Source of the DNA: Rhodococcoides kyotonense
Lineage (GTDB): Bacteria > Actinomycetota > Actinomycetes > Mycobacteriales > Mycobacteriaceae
Length of the DNA: 64,000 nt
Direction of reading: 5' to 3'
NCBI RefSeq assembly: GCF_001645385.1
Contig: NZ_LVHI01000041.1
Coordinates: 1 to 64,000 of the forward strand
In this document: positions 56,311 to 64,000 of the stretch, one piece after another
Layout of the letters: each line of letters begins with the position of its first letter
How positions within the stretch are numbered: the stretch's first letter is position 1
Program-made: the position numbers and the translations under genes
Notes under the pieces: model-generated
The model's database searches: none
The model's input: only the letters and a program-made list of their open reading frames with translations
What the model was told of the DNA's origin: nothing

Positions 56311-57645
56311 TCAGACCTGCCCGACCCGGTCCGCGAGATCCTGCGCGAGCCGGCGGGCCAGGTCGGGCTCGGAGGCTTCGACCATCACACGCACCAGCTG
56401 CTCGGTTCCGCTGGGACGCAACAGCACCCGACCGTTGTCCCCCAGCTGCCGTTCCACCTCGGCGACGCCGTCGACGACGATCTTCGACGACGCGACGGCG
56501 GCCTTGTCGGACACCTTCACGTTGATCAACACCTGCGGCAAGGTCTGCATCACCGACGCCAGATCGGCCAGCGTGCGTCCGGTCTGCGCCATCCGTGCCA
56601 TCAACCGCAGCGCGGTCAGAATGCCGTCGCCGGTGGTGCCGAGCGCTGGAATCACGACGTGCCCGCTCTGCTCGCCGCCGAGCGAGAAGTTTCCCGCGCG
56701 CAGCTCTTCGAGAACGTAGCGGTCACCGACCGCGGCGGTGCGCAGGGCGATCCCGGCCTGACGCATCGCGATGTGCAGTCCGAGGTTGCTCATGACCGTG
56801 GCGACGAGCGTGTTCTCGGCGAGCTCGCCGGACTCCTTCATCGCGATCGCCAGCACCGCCATGATCGCGTCGCCGTCGACGACGGCACCCGACGCGTCGA
56901 CGGCCAGGCAGCGGTCTGCGTCGCCGTCGTGGCCGATTCCGATGTCGGCTCCGTGCTTCACGACGGCGTTCTGCAGATCCTCGAGGTGGGTGGATCCGCA
57001 CTCGTCGTTGATGTTGAGACCGTCGGGATCGGCATGGATGGCGACGACCGTCGCGCCCGCTGCCGAGTACACCGCAGGAGCAACCGACGATGCGGCGCCG
57101 TTCGCGCAGTCGACGACGACGGTCAGTCCGGCGAGGTCGTGGCCCACAGCGGTGCGCAGATGCTCGACGTACTTCTCGCCTGCATCGGCGTCGACGCGAA
57201 CGCGGCCGATCGCGGCACCGGTCGGTGCGGGCAACTCGCCGTCACCCGTGATGAGCGACTCGATGCGGTTCTCGACGTCGTCCTCGAGCTTGTGTCCGCC
57301 GGAGGCGAAGATCTTGATGCCGTTGTCGGGCATCGGGTTGTGCGACGCCGAGATCATGACGCCGAGGGCCGCGTCGTACGAGGCCGTCAGGCACGCCACT
57401 GCGGGCGTCGGGAGCACGCCGACGTCGACGACGTCCACACCCGACGCGGTCAGACCGGCGATCACGGCGGCGGACAGCATCTCGCCGCTCGCACGGGGAT
57501 CGCGGCCCACGACCGCGACCGGACGCGACCCGTTGCGTGGCGCCAACACCGTGGCCGCTGCCCGGGCGACCTTCACCGCCAACTCCGGAGTCAGCAACGC
57601 GTTGGCCAACCCTCGAACGCCATCGGTACCGAACAGTCGAGTCAT
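56311..57645 (-). CDS. glmM: Phosphoglucosamine mutase
   Basis: A 444-residue enzyme that converts glucosamine-6-phosphate to glucosamine-1-phosphate for UDP-GlcNAc. The phospho-serine is S101 in [17 protein letters not shown]. The Mg loop is GHDGDADRC near 240, the sugar-binding loop is LGGEQSGHV near 325, and the phosphate-binding [15 protein letters not shown] lies near 410. ATG 57645 ([12 protein letters not shown]) is the family start. It lies 114 bp downstream of rpsI on the same strand. Confidence 0.97.
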   Translation of the reverse strand: MTRLFGTDGVRGLANALLTPELAVKVARAAATVLAPRNGSRPVAVVGRDPRASGEMLSAAVIAGLTASGVDVVDVGVLPTPAVACLTASYDAALGVMISASHNPMPDNGIKIFASGGHKLEDDVENRIESLITGDGELPAPTGAAIGRVRVDADAGEKYVEHLRTAVGHDLAGLTVVVDCANGAASSVAPAVYSAAGATVVAIHADPDGLNINDECGSTHLEDLQNAVVKHGADIGIGHDGDADRCLAVDASGAVVDGDAIMAVLAIAMKESGELAENTLVATVMSNLGLHIAMRQAGIALRTAAVGDRYVLEELRAGNFSLGGEQSGHVVIPALGTTGDGILTALRLMARMAQTGRTLADLASVMQTLPQVLINVKVSDKAAVASSKIVVDGVAEVERQLGDNGRVLLRPSGTEQLVRVMVEASEPDLARRLAQDLADRVGQV

Positions 57646-57759
57646 ACGCACCCGTCCCCCTTGCCGCAAAACGAAAGTGATCCATCGGTGAAAAGCCACG
57701 AGGGCAGGCATCCGGTCGTTGCCGGGCGCCTGCCCTCGCAGGTGGAACTGTAAGACGCG

Positions 57760-58308
57760 TCAGCGCTTGGAGTACTGCGACGCCTTGCGGGCCTTCTTCA
57801 GGCCGTACTTCTTGCGCTCGACGGCACGCGCGTCACGCGTCAGGAAGCCTGCGCTCTTGAGAGCGGGGCGATCCTCCGGGGTGACCTCGATGAGTGCACG
57901 CGAGATGGCCAGACGCAGTGCGCCTGCCTGTCCCGACGGGCCGCCACCGTGCAGCAGAGCGATGATGTCGAACGACTCGGTGCGGTCGACGAGAACCAGC
58001 GGAGCCTTGATGAGCTGCTGGTGGACCTTGTTCGGGAAGTAGTCCTCGAGGCTGCGGCCGTTCAGCGTGAAGCCACCGGCACCCGGCGCGAACCGGACAC
58101 GAGCGACAGCTTCCTTACGACGACCGACGGTCTGAACCGGGCGGTCGAACACGATCGGAGCAGGCGCTGCAGCAGCGGCTTCGATCTCGGCGGTGACCTC
58201 GGGCTCTTCCACGGACACGAACTCGTCCGCAGCGATCTCGGCCTCGTTGACCTCGACCTCTGCCGGGTTTTCCTGCGACGTCACGTCATTTCCCTCCGGC
58301 GCCGTCAC
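57760..58308 (-). CDS. rpsI: 30S ribosomal protein S9
   Basis: A 182-residue S9 protein. The conserved core starts at about 60 ([35 protein letters not shown]). The C-terminus is [17 protein letters not shown], whose last Arg reaches the ribosomal P site. An acidic N-terminal extension of about 55 residues is typical of actinobacterial S9. GTG 58308 overlaps the rplM stop by 4 bp, so S9 synthesis is coupled to L13. Confidence 0.98.
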   Translation of the reverse strand: MTAPEGNDVTSQENPAEVEVNEAEIAADEFVSVEEPEVTAEIEAAAAAPAPIVFDRPVQTVGRRKEAVARVRFAPGAGGFTLNGRSLEDYFPNKVHQQLIKAPLVLVDRTESFDIIALLHGGGPSGQAGALRLAISRALIEVTPEDRPALKSAGFLTRDARAVERKKYGLKKARKASQYSKR

Positions 58309-58748
58309 TGGGACACCTGCTTGATCTCGAACGGAACGGGCTGCTGCGCTGCGTGCGGGTGGTTCGGTCCCGCGTACACCTTCAGCTTGCTCGCGATGGC
58401 ATTACCGAGCTTGTTCTTCGGGATCATGCCCTTGACGGCCTTCTCCACGAGACGATCGGGGTTGTTTTCCAACACCTGACGCGTCGAGCGCGACTTCAGA
58501 CCGCCCGGGTGGCCGGAGTGGTGGTGGTGGAACTTGTCGTCGAGCTTGTTACCGCTGATGGCAACCTTCTCGGCGTTGATGATGACGACGAAGTCGCCAC
58601 CGTCGACGTTGGGTGCGTACGTCGGCTTGTGCTTGCCGCGAAGCAGAGTCGCGGCCTGGACGGCAAGGCGTCCCAGCACGACGTCCGTCGCGTCGATCAC
58701 ATGCCACGCCCGGGTGGTGTCCCCGGCCTTCGGGCTGTATGTAGACAC
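58305..58748 (-). CDS. rplM: 50S ribosomal protein L13
   Basis: A 147-residue L13, an early-assembly protein of the large subunit. It begins [40 protein letters not shown] and has the family motif [15 protein letters not shown] at about 80-94. GTG 58748 is the start. It is the first gene of the rplM-rpsI operon. The 189 bp upstream, before the TraR-like gene, hold its promoter; I see no clear leader-binding structure. Confidence 0.98.
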   Translation of the reverse strand: MSTYSPKAGDTTRAWHVIDATDVVLGRLAVQAATLLRGKHKPTYAPNVDGGDFVVIINAEKVAISGNKLDDKFHHHHSGHPGGLKSRSTRQVLENNPDRLVEKAVKGMIPKNKLGNAIASKLKVYAGPNHPHAAQQPVPFEIKQVSQ

Positions 58749-58937
58749 GTAAGAGTCCTGTCTTCATGATGTCGCTGCTGGCCACGGCGTGTTGATGAGC
58801 TCGGCGGCCAGTTGAGACCCGAGATCGAGAGCTCGTCCGCGCACGAATGCATGCGGCGAGCCCGTACACGCCAACGAAGGACGATACCGGCTTCGGCCGG
58901 CCCAGGTCAAAACGCCTCTTCGGCGTCGACCCCCGAG

Positions 58938-59285
58938 TCAGCGACGGCCGGTGCAGTCGATGCAGCGACGAGCCGTCACCAACGCCTCCAACCGGGCGTC
59001 CGAGATCGCCGAGCCACACCGTTCGCAGCGACCGTAGGTTCCGGCGTCGAGCCTCGCGGCGGCTGCGTCGAGCTCGCGCAATTCGTCTTCGGCGTCGCGC
59101 GCGAGGCCTGAGATCTTCGCGCGCTCGAAGGCGATGGTGGAGCCTTCGGGGTCGTGCTCGTCGTCGGCAGTGCTGAATTCCGACCCTGCGACGATCGCGG
59201 CGAACTGCTCACGCAGAGAAACCAGGCGCGCGGCAGTGGCGGCACGCACCTCGTCGATGCGATGCCGGGCGACGTCGGGGTCCAT
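58938..59285 (-). CDS. TraR/DksA-type zinc-finger protein
   Basis: A 115-residue protein with a coiled-coil N-terminal part (RHRIDEVRAATAARLVSLREQFAAIVAG and RAKISGLARDAEDELRELDAAAARL) and a C-terminal four-cysteine zinc finger (C-E-R-C at about 90 and C-I-D-C near 110). This is the TraR/DksA fold that reaches into the RNA polymerase secondary channel. The DxxDxA tip motif of DksA is not evident, so its activity on polymerase is uncertain. I use ATG 59285, though ATGs 36-42 bp further up are possible; none has a strong ribosome-binding site. It lies between esxT and rplM on the same strand. Confidence 0.85.
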   Translation of the reverse strand: MDPDVARHRIDEVRAATAARLVSLREQFAAIVAGSEFSTADDEHDPEGSTIAFERAKISGLARDAEDELRELDAAAARLDAGTYGRCERCGSAISDARLEALVTARRCIDCTGRR

Positions 59286-59359
59286 GACACCAGTGAACAC
59301 CACGAAGGCCGGGCCCGACATCGTCATGACGTCGGCCCGGCCCGTGCAGGTGTCGCCGA

Positions 59360-59650
59360 TCAGGCGAAGCGAGCCCGGTTGATCGCTTCCTGCTCGATCA
59401 TCTTCTGGTTGCCCGCGGAGACGGCGCCGATGAGGCTCTGCAGGACCGTGTTGAGTTCGGCTTGAGCGGCGTTCCACTCGCCCTGGCGGACCTGGTACGC
59501 ATCGGCGTCGGCGCCCTGCCACGTGGCGACGAGCGGCTGGATCGAGGACTTGATCTCGTCGAGTTTCTCGTTCAAAGACTGCCACTTGACCGTCATGCCG
59601 CTTGCCAGATCGGCGATCGAGCCGAAGTTGTATCTGATTTCGCCGTCCAT
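59360..59650 (-). CDS. esxT: WXG100 protein EsxT (ESX-4)
   Basis: A 96-residue WXG100 protein with the W-Q-G turn at 44-46 between two helices (IADLASGMTVKWQSLNEKLDEIKSSIQPL and AYQVRQGEWNAAQAELNTVLQSLIGAVSAG). It should form a helical heterodimer with EsxU and leave the cell by ESX-4. By order it matches M. tuberculosis Rv3444c. ATG 59650 has GAGGA 8 nt upstream. It follows esxU by 45 bp. The Y-x-x-x-D/E export tag is not at its C-terminus, so the partner probably carries it. Confidence 0.9.
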   Translation of the reverse strand: MDGEIRYNFGSIADLASGMTVKWQSLNEKLDEIKSSIQPLVATWQGADADAYQVRQGEWNAAQAELNTVLQSLIGAVSAGNQKMIEQEAINRARFA

Positions 59651-59695
59651 GTGTCGGTTCCTCTTTCTCGGTTCGGTGCGTGGATGGGGTGACGG

Positions 59696-60004
59696 TCAGA
59701 GATTGAGGGTGCCGGCGACCGAGTTGATCGACGAGACGTTGTCCTGCTCGGACTGGTCGTACTCGACACCGGAAGTCTTGATGGCCTGGCTGATACCGGC
59801 CAGAGCGTTCTCCAGCTTGAAGGCGCTGGCATCCCAGTTGGTCATGACCTGGGCGAACGTCGTCGACGCCGCACCCTTCCAGATTCCCGACGCGGCCAGG
59901 TCGACATCGCCCCGAAGCGCTCTCAACTGCCCCGCGATCTGATCTCGCAGCCCGTCGACCTTCGCGGCGACGGCGAGCATGGTGTCGATATTTGCATCTG
60001 CCAT
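59696..60004 (-). CDS. esxU: WXG100 protein EsxU (ESX-4)
   Basis: A 102-residue WXG100 protein with W-K-G at 42-44 and two helices. After the second helix it has the export tag Y-D-Q-S-E at 82-86 (Y-x-x-x-E), which is recognised by the EccC ATPase. It matches M. tuberculosis Rv3445c by order. ATG 60004 has AGGAG 5 nt upstream. It lies 148 bp downstream of the Rv3446c-like gene. Confidence 0.92.
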   Translation of the reverse strand: MADANIDTMLAVAAKVDGLRDQIAGQLRALRGDVDLAASGIWKGAASTTFAQVMTNWDASAFKLENALAGISQAIKTSGVEYDQSEQDNVSSINSVAGTLNL

Positions 60005-60152
60005 GTCAACTCCTGATTCTTCGATGATGGGTTCTCGCGGTGGGTCCGCCGCAGCGATGGACGTGCGGGACGAAGCTGCCGGTATGTCCTACATCTGCTT
60101 GGACGCACCGACGCACGTGATCGGTTCCGCCATCTCTCACTTGTTCTCGGAC

Positions 60153-61673
60153 TCAGTTCGGTCGAACCGTCAACGACGTGGTGGCCCGTGCGCAGTCGTC
60201 CTCGAGGACGGCCTCCTCCCCGAGCGTCGACTGGCAACCGATGGCGATCTGAAGATCGTCCTCGACGAAGACGCGCCACCTCACGATCGACTCGTCGTCC
60301 GGCGACTCGGTGTACGACAGGGCCACTCGCCCACCGACATCCGTTGCACGCGTGAGGTTTCCGAGAGACGTGTCACCCCCTCTCCGATCGGCCTCGGCGA
60401 ACAGGTCGTCGGCGACGTCGTCGAACGTCGCACCGGGTGTCAACGGGGTGGTCGCCACCACGATCCGCCGGTCAGGCAGGTCGTCGGGGACCAACACCAG
60501 CCGGTCGGGTTCCTCGCGCGCCGACCACGTCGACGGAAGTTCGAGCCGGACACGCCCTACCTCGAAGCCGGTTACCGCAGGTGGGGACGGCGAGGTCGTC
60601 GCCGGAACGACAGGCGGTGCTCGGACCGCCGTCGAGCCCACGACCGACGTCGTCGGCGGTGGACGAGGCGTCGAGAGATGTCGAGCCGCAGCGGGTTGGG
60701 TCGGTGCAGGCGCGCCGCGCATCAGAACGACGACGAACGCGACGAGAATCACCACGGCGACCGCGATCAACGTAGCCGGAATCGCACCACCGCGTCGACG
60801 AACCTCGTCCGACTCCGCCGTCACTTCACTCAACCAGGCAGCCGACCGCACCGGCAACGGAATGTCCGAGATGTAGTCCGCTACCTCGATTTCCGGCACT
60901 CGCCCCTCAGGGGAGATACCCGCTCGACCCGCCATGGCACGCACGACGTCACTGCCGTCGAGTCGACGGAGAACGTGAGGCACCGTAACGGAGAGCGGAT
61001 TCGGCTGCGCCCCAGCGGAATCGACGACGAAGACGTGCACCGGATCTCGGCTCGGCCGGGAGGCGATGGCGGCGGCGACGCGCTCCTCGACCCGTCGCCA
61101 GCCCGAGCCGTCGGCCACGAGATCCAGCGCCCCGGTGGTGATCCAGTCTCCGGAAACGGTCGCCGACCCGTCGGCGTCGAGAGTCACTGCACTCACCGCG
61201 GAGTCGAGAAGCGCCATCTCGACGACGACCGCGAATTCGGGCGCCCGCTCTCCCACGCTGTGCACGGCCGCGACGGCGGTGTCGACGAGCAGCACCTCGC
61301 GAGCGACGGGCTGAGCGGCGAGCCGAACCGTCCGCCGCCGGTGGTGGCCCCACGTCGCCGGACACGATATCTCCAGCACGTCGACGCCGTCCGACGCACC
61401 TGCGCTGTGCAAGGCGGCCTTCAGCGTGCCTGCCAGGACCTCCGCGGTCGCGACGGGTGTGACCCCGACGATCGTCACGGGGTCGTCGATCGTGCGCGAC
61501 AGGTGACACACGGTGTCCGGGTCGTCGAGATCGACAGGGAACGACAGAACCCCGTCGCGCACCACTGCCGACGTCGTATGACGGGTCTCGATCACCTCGT
61601 CACCGCGCGCGTGGAGCACCGACATCACACCGTCGCCGAGATGCACTGCGGCGTAACTCCGTTCGCCCCTCAC
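60153..61673 (-). CDS. ESX-4-associated membrane protein (Rv3446c type)
   Basis: A 506-residue Ala/Val-rich protein, encoded between eccC4 and esxU as in M. tuberculosis (Rv3446c). Residues 1-265 look like an ATPase of the actin/Hsp70 style without clear motifs (SYAAVHLGDGVMSVLHARGDEVIE, VLLVDTAVAAVHSVGERAPEFAVVVEMA). One membrane helix lies at about 300-322 (ATLIAVAVVILVAFVVVLM), then a Pro/Thr linker and an outer domain of about 135 residues (VGRVRLELPSTWSAREEPDRLVLVPDD). It is a type VII secretion-associated protein of unknown role. GTG 61673 overlaps the eccC4 stop by 4 bp. Confidence 0.85.
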   Translation of the reverse strand: MRGERSYAAVHLGDGVMSVLHARGDEVIETRHTTSAVVRDGVLSFPVDLDDPDTVCHLSRTIDDPVTIVGVTPVATAEVLAGTLKAALHSAGASDGVDVLEISCPATWGHHRRRTVRLAAQPVAREVLLVDTAVAAVHSVGERAPEFAVVVEMALLDSAVSAVTLDADGSATVSGDWITTGALDLVADGSGWRRVEERVAAAIASRPSRDPVHVFVVDSAGAQPNPLSVTVPHVLRRLDGSDVVRAMAGRAGISPEGRVPEIEVADYISDIPLPVRSAAWLSEVTAESDEVRRRGGAIPATLIAVAVVILVAFVVVLMRGAPAPTQPAAARHLSTPRPPPTTSVVGSTAVRAPPVVPATTSPSPPAVTGFEVGRVRLELPSTWSAREEPDRLVLVPDDLPDRRIVVATTPLTPGATFDDVADDLFAEADRRGGDTSLGNLTRATDVGGRVALSYTESPDDESIVRWRVFVEDDLQIAIGCQSTLGEEAVLEDDCARATTSLTVRPN

Positions 61674-64000
61674 TCGGGTATCCAGGCCAGCTGGACCAAC
61701 GACTGCCCACGGCGATCGACGAGCGTTCCACGTCCCGGGGGCAGCGGAGTCGGCTTGACCGACCCGATCAGAGCGCCCTCGTCACGGCTTCCACTCATGA
61801 CGAGACCGGCCGAGACGAGGTCACGCAACCGCGACACCACCTGGTCGTACAGCGACCTCGACGCTCCCCCGGACCGTCTCGCCACGACGAGATGGAAGCC
61901 GATGTCTCGCGCGTGCGGAAGGTATTCGACGATTACCGACAACGGATTTCCCGACGGCGTCGCCACCAGGTCGTAGTCGTCGACGACCACGAAGATCTCG
62001 GGCCCGGTCCACCACGACCGTTCACGCAGTTCACGCTGCGTCACGTCAGGACCGGGCATGCGGGCAGCCAGCTTGACGGCCAACTCTCCCATCATCGTCG
62101 TAAGAACCGAGTGCGACGCAGCGTATCCGGCGAGGTGATCACCGGTCACGGTGCCGAGCATCGTGCGCCGATAGTCGACGAGAATGACCTTGACCTGTGC
62201 CGATGTGTTCGCTTCGACGAGCGATGCACACATCGAGCGGAGCAGAGCAGTCTTGCCGCACTCGGTGTCACCGAACATGAGAAAGTGCGGTTGCTCCCCG
62301 AAATCGACTGCGACAGGCTTCAACTCGGCCTCGTCGACGCCGATCGGAACGGTGATCTCGGGACGACCACCCCCCTGTCTCGGCCAGCGTCCAGTCAGCA
62401 TGTCGAGAAGCGCAGCGCGCGAGAGGTTCTCGGGCAACATGCGAACACCGGGCGCCGACATGCCGGTGAAGACACGCGCTACCGCCGTGACCGCGGCCTG
62501 GACACCGGCACCGAGATCGACCGTCGCCGATGTGTCGTCGATCCTTGGCAGCGCGGTCAACAGGTGCAAACCGTCCTTCGTGATTCCACGCCCGGGACGG
62601 TTCTCGGGGACACGAGCAGCCTTGGCACGCCCGAACTCGGAGTCCGATGCGTCACCGAGTTTCAACTCGATCCGAGTACCGACCAGATCCTTCGTCGCGG
62701 GGCGCACCTCGGCCCATCGAGAGGCACTGAGAACAAGGTGCACACCGTACGACAGCCCCTGTGCCGTCAACGCCGCAAGGTCAGGTTCGAGCGATTCGAA
62801 ATCGGACCTGATGCTCGCCCACCCGTCGACCACCAGGAACACATCGCCGAACCCGTCGTCGGTATCGACCGGACCCCCGGCGCGTCGTCGACGGAAGTCG
62901 ACCATCGAATCGATTCCCGCTGAACGGAAATGATTTTCGCGACGAGCGATCACCGCGGTCACCTCGGCCACGGTGCGTCTGACACGGTCGACGTCCGTCC
63001 TGCCCGCAACCGAACCGACGTGCGGAAGAGCCTGCAGAGCTCCGAGTGTGCCGCCGCCGAAGTCGAGGCAGTAGAACTGCACCTGCTCGGGCGTGTGCGT
63101 CAGAGCGAGCGACAGGATCAGCGTTCGAAGAACCGTCGATTTGCCCGACTGCGGGCCGCCGACGACGGCCATGTGTCCCTGTGCCGCGGACAAGTCGACC
63201 GTCAGAAGGTCGCGGCGCTGGTCGTACGGACGGTCGACGATGCCGATCGGCACCCGGAGCGACGCGGACGCCGGGGCCGGGCCCGTCAGCACCGAGTCGG
63301 GTATCAACCGATCGAGGGTCGGTGGGAGGTCGAGCGGTGGTAACCACACCTCGTGCGCAGCCGATCCTCTACCGCGTATCCGATCCACGACGACGTCGAG
63401 CACCGTCCGTCCATTCGCCGCCGGCTCGGGCGTCTGCACGGCAGCAGAAGTGGCGGCCGGCCGTACTGACACCACCTCCTCGTTCCGGAGCCGAACCGGG
63501 AATGCGCCGAACACGCGCGGTCGGATGTCGATCGCTGCCCGCCCTGCAGCTCGTTCGGCACCCCGCGGTCGGACGTAGGGCCCCGACACGTACGCCGCCG
63601 CGAAACGCACGATCTCCGAGGAATCGCACTTCAGATAGCCGACGCCGGGCTGCGCAGGCAGGTGGTAGGCGTCGGGAACACCGAGTACCGAACGAGACTC
63701 GTTGGCGGAGAACGTCTTCAACCCGATCCGGTACGACAGATGGCTGTCGAGACCTCGCAGTTTGCCCTCTTCGAGCCGCTGACTCGCCAGCAACAGATGC
63801 ATGTGCAGCGATCGCCCGAGACGCCCGACAGCGACGAACAGTTCGGCGAATTCCGGCTGCTGGCCGATCAATTCGGAGAACTCGTCGACGACGATGAACA
63901 ACGCAGGCAGCGGCGCGAGCGGCGCGCCCGCCGCACGGGCTCTCTCGTAGTCCGACACGTTCGCGTAATTGCCTGCGTCCCGCAGCAATTCCTGACGCCG
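61670..64000 (-). CDS. eccC4: ESX-4 secretion ATPase EccC4 (C-terminal part; runs off the right edge)
   Basis: The last 776 residues of a type VII secretion FtsK/SpoIIIE ATPase; the N-terminal membrane part and the first Walker A lie beyond base 64000. The window begins RRQELLRDAGNY and includes the Walker B of ATPase domain 1 (ALFIVVDEFSELIG). Domain 2 has Walker A GGPQSGKSTVLRTL and Walker B DVFLVVDGW. Domain 3 has Walker A GDTECGKTALLR and Walker B IFVVVDDYDLV. It is the motor that recognises the Y-x-x-x-D/E tags of Esx dimers. It is the upstream-most gene of the minus-strand run to esxT. Confidence 0.94.
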   Translation of the reverse strand, partial: RRQELLRDAGNYANVSDYERARAAGAPLAPLPALFIVVDEFSELIGQQPEFAELFVAVGRLGRSLHMHLLLASQRLEEGKLRGLDSHLSYRIGLKTFSANESRSVLGVPDAYHLPAQPGVGYLKCDSSEIVRFAAAYVSGPYVRPRGAERAAGRAAIDIRPRVFGAFPVRLRNEEVVSVRPAATSAAVQTPEPAANGRTVLDVVVDRIRGRGSAAHEVWLPPLDLPPTLDRLIPDSVLTGPAPASASLRVPIGIVDRPYDQRRDLLTVDLSAAQGHMAVVGGPQSGKSTVLRTLILSLALTHTPEQVQFYCLDFGGGTLGALQALPHVGSVAGRTDVDRVRRTVAEVTAVIARRENHFRSAGIDSMVDFRRRRAGGPVDTDDGFGDVFLVVDGWASIRSDFESLEPDLAALTAQGLSYGVHLVLSASRWAEVRPATKDLVGTRIELKLGDASDSEFGRAKAARVPENRPGRGITKDGLHLLTALPRIDDTSATVDLGAGVQAAVTAVARVFTGMSAPGVRMLPENLSRAALLDMLTGRWPRQGGGRPEITVPIGVDEAELKPVAVDFGEQPHFLMFGDTECGKTALLRSMCASLVEANTSAQVKVILVDYRRTMLGTVTGDHLAGYAASHSVLTTMMGELAVKLAARMPGPDVTQRELRERSWWTGPEIFVVVDDYDLVATPSGNPLSVIVEYLPHARDIGFHLVVARRSGGASRSLYDQVVSRLRDLVSAGLVMSGSRDEGALIGSVKPTPLPPGRGTLVDRRGQSLVQLAWIPE

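Noticed and set aside
58749-58937. Ribosomal-protein leader RNA before rplM
   Set aside because: Only short unrelated hairpins are visible; no structure matching a known L13 leader could be supported.

Overview
The window is GC-rich actinobacterial chromosome of the Mycobacteriales, most likely Rhodococcus or a close Nocardiaceae relative. From memory, the gene order follows the M. tuberculosis Rv3391-Rv3447c neighbourhood closely: acrA1-like reductase, imuB-imuA', guaA, choD-guaB3-guaB2, a DUF5319 gene, rsdA-sigD, whiB3, groEL1-groES, tsaD-rimI-tsaB-tsaE-alr, nnr, glmS, Rv3438-3440-like genes, glmM, rpsI-rplM and esxT-esxU-eccC4. There is no rRNA, tRNA, CRISPR array, prophage or insertion sequence that I can see. 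Genes are tightly packed, with many GTG starts and 4-bp GTGA/ATGA overlaps.

Layout. 1-5.6 kb: the 3' end of ctaD, a HAMP sensor that lost its kinase, a phosphoesterase, and a minus-strand siderophore ABC importer behind an IdeR-type iron box. 5.6-17.2 kb: the error-prone repair genes dnaE2 and imuA'-imuB, both with LexA-type boxes, separated by an MMPL transporter, a two-domain fatty acyl-CoA reductase, a membrane protein and a hydrolase. 17.3-23 kb: a Ser/Thr kinase and a LiaFSR-like envelope-stress module (PspC-domain kinase, NarL-type regulator, PspC/LiaF-like protein, small membrane protein). Two matching palindromes lie at the same distance from two of its starts. 23-29.4 kb: guanine nucleotide synthesis (guaA, guaB3, guaB2) with choD inserted.

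29.6-36.2 kb: DUF5319, the sigD/rsdA pair, a TPR-like gene, whiB3 behind a 704-bp leader region, and ahpC-ahpF. 36.2-41.6 kb: a frameshifted hydrolase-adenylate cyclase fusion, groEL1-groES under a CIRCE element, a flavin-dependent oxidoreductase and a small potassium channel. 41.8-52 kb: an Hsp70-like membrane protein, a translationally coupled cluster for tRNA t6A synthesis and D-alanine (tsaD, rimI, tsaB, tsaE, hydrolase, alr), then nnr and glmS. 52-64 kb: a hydrolase, a three-gene operon that looks like type VII secretion substrates, an F420-type oxidoreductase, glmM, rpsI-rplM, a TraR/DksA zinc-finger protein, and the first genes of an ESX-4 locus (esxT, esxU, an Rv3446c-like membrane protein and eccC4, which runs off the right edge).

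The most noteworthy non-textbook signals are: the paired palindromic operators of the envelope-stress module; a continuous 124-bp near-palindrome between the MMPL and reductase genes; a hairpin repeat family with compensatory arm changes; the EspC-like/WXG-like operon near ESX-4; and the kinase-less sensor whose phospho-acceptor His is Glu.
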